In this document: positions 22,247-24,111 of the stretch, in pieces
Position numbering within the stretch: the stretch's first letter is position 1
Layout: each line of letters starts with the position of its first letter
DNA from: Blastocatellia bacterium UBA7656
GTDB lineage: Bacteria > Acidobacteriota > Blastocatellia > UBA7656
DNA: 24,111 nucleotides
NCBI GenBank assembly: GCA_002483445.1
Contig: DLHY01000107.1
Coordinates: 64,870-88,980, forward strand
Direction of reading: 5' to 3'
Made by a program: the position numbers and the translations under genes
Notes under the pieces: model-generated
Database searches by the model: none
What the model saw: the letters and a program-made list of their open reading frames with translations, nothing else
What the model was told of the DNA's origin: nothing

Positions 22247-22555
22247 ATGGATTGCTACCTGGCCCTGCCGCCTGAACTTGGAATAAGCCCGGAGGAGTTC
22301 GCCCAAATCTGGAACGATACCGCAGAGTGCCGCAACGCGGGCGAAGCGAGAGTCGAAGATGCTTCGGCTTCCACCTTCGATCCGGTCGTCGCAGGATTGC
22401 TCATCGGTCTTGCCCTCAACGTCGTAAGCAGCGCGGTCTATGACCTCATTAAGAAGGCCGTTGCGAAAAAAGGCGTACAGAAGCGAATCGATGTCAGGCA
22501 AATCGAACAGCCTTACGGCAAAAACCTGATCGTGGTGACGATCATCGATGAGTGA
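22247..22555 (+). CDS. Small protein with hydrophobic helix, partner of the CHAT-NTPase (possibly EACC1-like)
   Basis: The 102-residue protein starts at ATG 22247, with GAGGT at 22236-22240. An N-terminal part (MDCYLALPPELGISPEEFAQ) is followed by a Glu/Ala-rich turn. A hydrophobic, Gly-containing helix comes next (FDPVVAGLLIGLALNVVSSA, about residues 44-63), then a basic helix (YDLIKKAVAKKG) and two terminal beta strands (KRIDVRQIEQPYGKNLIVVTII). This strand-helix-hydrophobic-helix-strand layout, encoded just ahead of an NTPase-effector gene, resembles the effector-associated constant component EACC1. That family was described in NTP-dependent conflict systems; the assignment is by architecture only. 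It ends six bases before the next start, so the two genes are probably translationally coupled. It may be a sensor, adaptor or membrane-acting component. Confidence 0.7.
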   Translation: MDCYLALPPELGISPEEFAQIWNDTAECRNAGEARVEDASASTFDPVVAGLLIGLALNVVSSAVYDLIKKAVAKKGVQKRIDVRQIEQPYGKNLIVVTIIDE

Positions 22556-22561
22556 ATCCTT

Positions 22562-24111
22562 ATGCCGATAATCAAAATAACCGAGCGCAAGAATCCGATA
22601 GACAGCTTCAATGCCGATGTCAGCTTCGACGGCGAGGAATACCCCGTCACGGTCACAAAACCTTTTTCCGATGAGGACGAAGAACTGCTCGAATGGTACT
22701 TCGAAGAGCATCTGCGCTTTCCCTTCATCGAAGGGACGAAGGCCGCAGCCGCAGCCGCGAGCGTCACTCGATACGGCGAGACGCTGTTCAAACAGGTCTT
22801 CGCCGACTCGGAAGCCTTCGCCCGCTACAGGCAGATGACGCAGGAGGGGCTTGATGGCGCGCGAGTCGAAATAATCGGTTCGCCGGAATTTCACGCGCTC
22901 CACTGGGAGGCGATGAAAGACCCGAAACTCGAAGACCCGCTCGCGCTGCGCTCGACGATGGTCAGAAGGAATTCCAAACCGCAGATCATCGCCGCCAACT
23001 CTCAGCCGTCGCCGACGATAAACCTGCTCATAGTCACAGCGCGACCGGGCGGAAAACGCGATGTGGGTTATCGCACCATCTCGCGCCCTCTGGTCGAGGC
23101 CTTGCGCAAGGCCGGCATCAGAGTGCGAATCGATATCCTTCGCCCCGGCACTTATGAAGCTCTCTCGGATCATCTCGAAGATGTCACCGCTCGAAAAGAG
23201 TTCTATCACGTCATCCACTTCGATGTACACGGCGCGGTGCTTGATTATGAACAACTCAAAAAAGGAGTCGAAGCGGATCGCCTTGTCTATCAATCACGAT
23301 TCGGGCGCGATGACATCAAGCCTTACGAGGGCCTCAAAGCTTTTCTTTTCCTCGAAGGCGAAGCGGACGATAAGGCTGATCCGGTGGAAGCCAGTGAGCT
23401 TGCCGCGTTGCTCATCCGTCATCAGATTCCTATCACGATTCTAAACGCCTGTCAGTCGGGGAAGCAGGTAAGCAGGAGTCAGTCGGACAAACAAGCGAGC
23501 GCAAGTCAGTCAGACAAGCAAACAGAAGAGAGGGAGACAAGCCTCGGCAGCCGGTTGATGCAGGCGGGCGCGCAGATGGTTCTGGCCATGGGTTATTCAG
23601 TCACCGTCACGGCTGCCGAACTGATGATGACGACTCTTTACGAACAACTCTTCGCGGGCCGGGAGATGGCTGTAGCCATCCGGCTCGCGCGTCAGGAGCT
23701 AAACAATCGCAAAGGCCGCCGCGCTTACTTCAATCAAATAATCGATCTCGAAGACTGGCTGCTGCCCGTCGTCTACGAAAACCGCGAAATCAAACTCGCG
23801 ACGAGAGAGTTCAACACCGAAGAGCAGGCCGCCTACTACGAGCGGCTATCGGAGAGGTATCCTTTCCCGAAACCGGCTTACGGATTTCACGGGCGCGACC
23901 TCGACATACTCGAAATAGAAAAACGATTGCTGAAGAAGCGAAACCTCCTGCTGCTGCGCGGGATGGGCGGAGCGGGTAAGACGACTCTCGTCAAGCATCT
24001 CGGCGCGTGGTGGCAGACGACCGGATTCGTTGATCGGGTTTTTTATTTCGGCTACGACGAGCGTGCGTGGACTCGTCAGCAGATAATCGATGAGATAGCG
24101 AAGAAAATGAT
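22562..24111 (+). CDS. CHAT caspase-like protease fused to STAND-type P-loop NTPase (3' part missing)
   Basis: A total of 516 codons are open from ATG 22562 to the right edge without a stop. Residues 1-150 form a conserved N-terminal region of such proteins (EEYPVTVTKPF, LLEWYFEEHLRFPF, RVEIIGSPEFHALHWEAM). Residues 150-405 are the CHAT domain: LLIVTARPGG, VIHFDVHGAV with catalytic-type H223, and TILNACQSGK with C297. Residues 440-516 open an NTPase domain of NB-ARC/STAND type: YGFHGRDLDILEIEKRLL, then LLLRGMGGAGKTTLVKHL with Walker A lysine K473. TPR or WD40 sensor repeats would be expected beyond the edge. CHAT proteases fused to STAND modules act in bacterial conflict and cell-death responses, cleaving partners when the sensor is triggered. 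A Ser/Gln/Lys-rich repeat interrupts the CHAT domain right after C297. Confidence 0.92.
   Translation, partial: MPIIKITERKNPIDSFNADVSFDGEEYPVTVTKPFSDEDEELLEWYFEEHLRFPFIEGTKAAAAAASVTRYGETLFKQVFADSEAFARYRQMTQEGLDGARVEIIGSPEFHALHWEAMKDPKLEDPLALRSTMVRRNSKPQIIAANSQPSPTINLLIVTARPGGKRDVGYRTISRPLVEALRKAGIRVRIDILRPGTYEALSDHLEDVTARKEFYHVIHFDVHGAVLDYEQLKKGVEADRLVYQSRFGRDDIKPYEGLKAFLFLEGEADDKADPVEASELAALLIRHQIPITILNACQSGKQVSRSQSDKQASASQSDKQTEERETSLGSRLMQAGAQMVLAMGYSVTVTAAELMMTTLYEQLFAGREMAVAIRLARQELNNRKGRRAYFNQIIDLEDWLLPVVYENREIKLATREFNTEEQAAYYERLSERYPFPKPAYGFHGRDLDILEIEKRLLKKRNLLLLRGMGGAGKTTLVKHLGAWWQTTGFVDRVFYFGYDERAWTRQQIIDEIAKKM
23477..23530 (+). repeat. Two imperfect 27-bp tandem repeats inside the CHAT domain
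   Basis: Copies at 23477-23503 and 23504-23530 both begin AGTCAGTC and share most of their first 18 bases. They encode nonapeptides SQSDKQASA and SQSDKQTEE. The AGTCAGT core recalls the GTCAGTR heptamers at 6043-6063. The insert keeps the frame and extends the loop after the catalytic Cys. Confidence 0.75.

Noticed and set aside
21956..23293. A 445-codon open frame on the minus strand opposite the CHAT-NTPase gene
   Set aside because: It is antisense to a clear CHAT protein, its translation has no recognisable domain, and its tail runs into AT-rich non-coding DNA.

Overview
The window reads as bacterial chromosome from an Acidobacteriota-like organism, most plausibly Blastocatellia. This is inferred from family content: an outer-membrane receptor with an N-terminal carboxypeptidase-regulatory-like domain, an acidobacterial-type VWFA protein, a TonB_C-TPR fusion, a secreted M14 peptidase and an M19 dipeptidase. 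Heptameric short tandem repeats also occur near and inside genes. No rRNA, tRNA, transposase or CRISPR array was found.

Layout. The 5' part of a TonB-dependent-receptor-like gene (1-1105, minus) runs off the left edge. Its AT-rich leader carries one isolated motif resembling a type I-E CRISPR repeat. A small NTF2/SnoaL-like gene (minus) follows. A plus-strand block then starts from a good promoter: trmFO (tRNA U54 methylation), a secreted VWFA protein overlapping it by 4 bases, a small coiled-coil protein and an exported M19 dipeptidase. hemF (minus) converges on the dipeptidase. Next come a HEAT-repeat protein (plus), a large secreted M14 peptidase (minus), a DUF4383 membrane protein (plus), an exported TonB_C-TPR protein (plus) and a 54-aa basic protein with its own promoter (plus).

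From 14056 to 21696 (minus) lies a class II, adenosylcobalamin-dependent ribonucleotide reductase gene of about 2546 codons, interrupted by four in-frame inteins of 401, 447, 382 and 441 aa. Removing them leaves an 875-aa enzyme with the expected motifs rejoined. The inteins sit at the most conserved points of the enzyme. The third ends directly before the predicted radical cysteine of NPCGEQ and lacks the usual C-terminal His-Asn, ending in Gly instead. A Rho-independent terminator follows the gene. Its 550-bp upstream region holds a strong inverted repeat and an NrdR-box-like palindrome.

The right end (22247 to the edge, plus) carries a two-gene conflict-type module: a 102-aa protein with a hydrophobic helix, then a CHAT caspase-like protease fused to a P-loop STAND-type NTPase that continues past the window. 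The pair looks like a sensor/effector defence or programmed-cell-death system. The four-intein reductase and this CHAT-NTPase module are the two items most worth following up.
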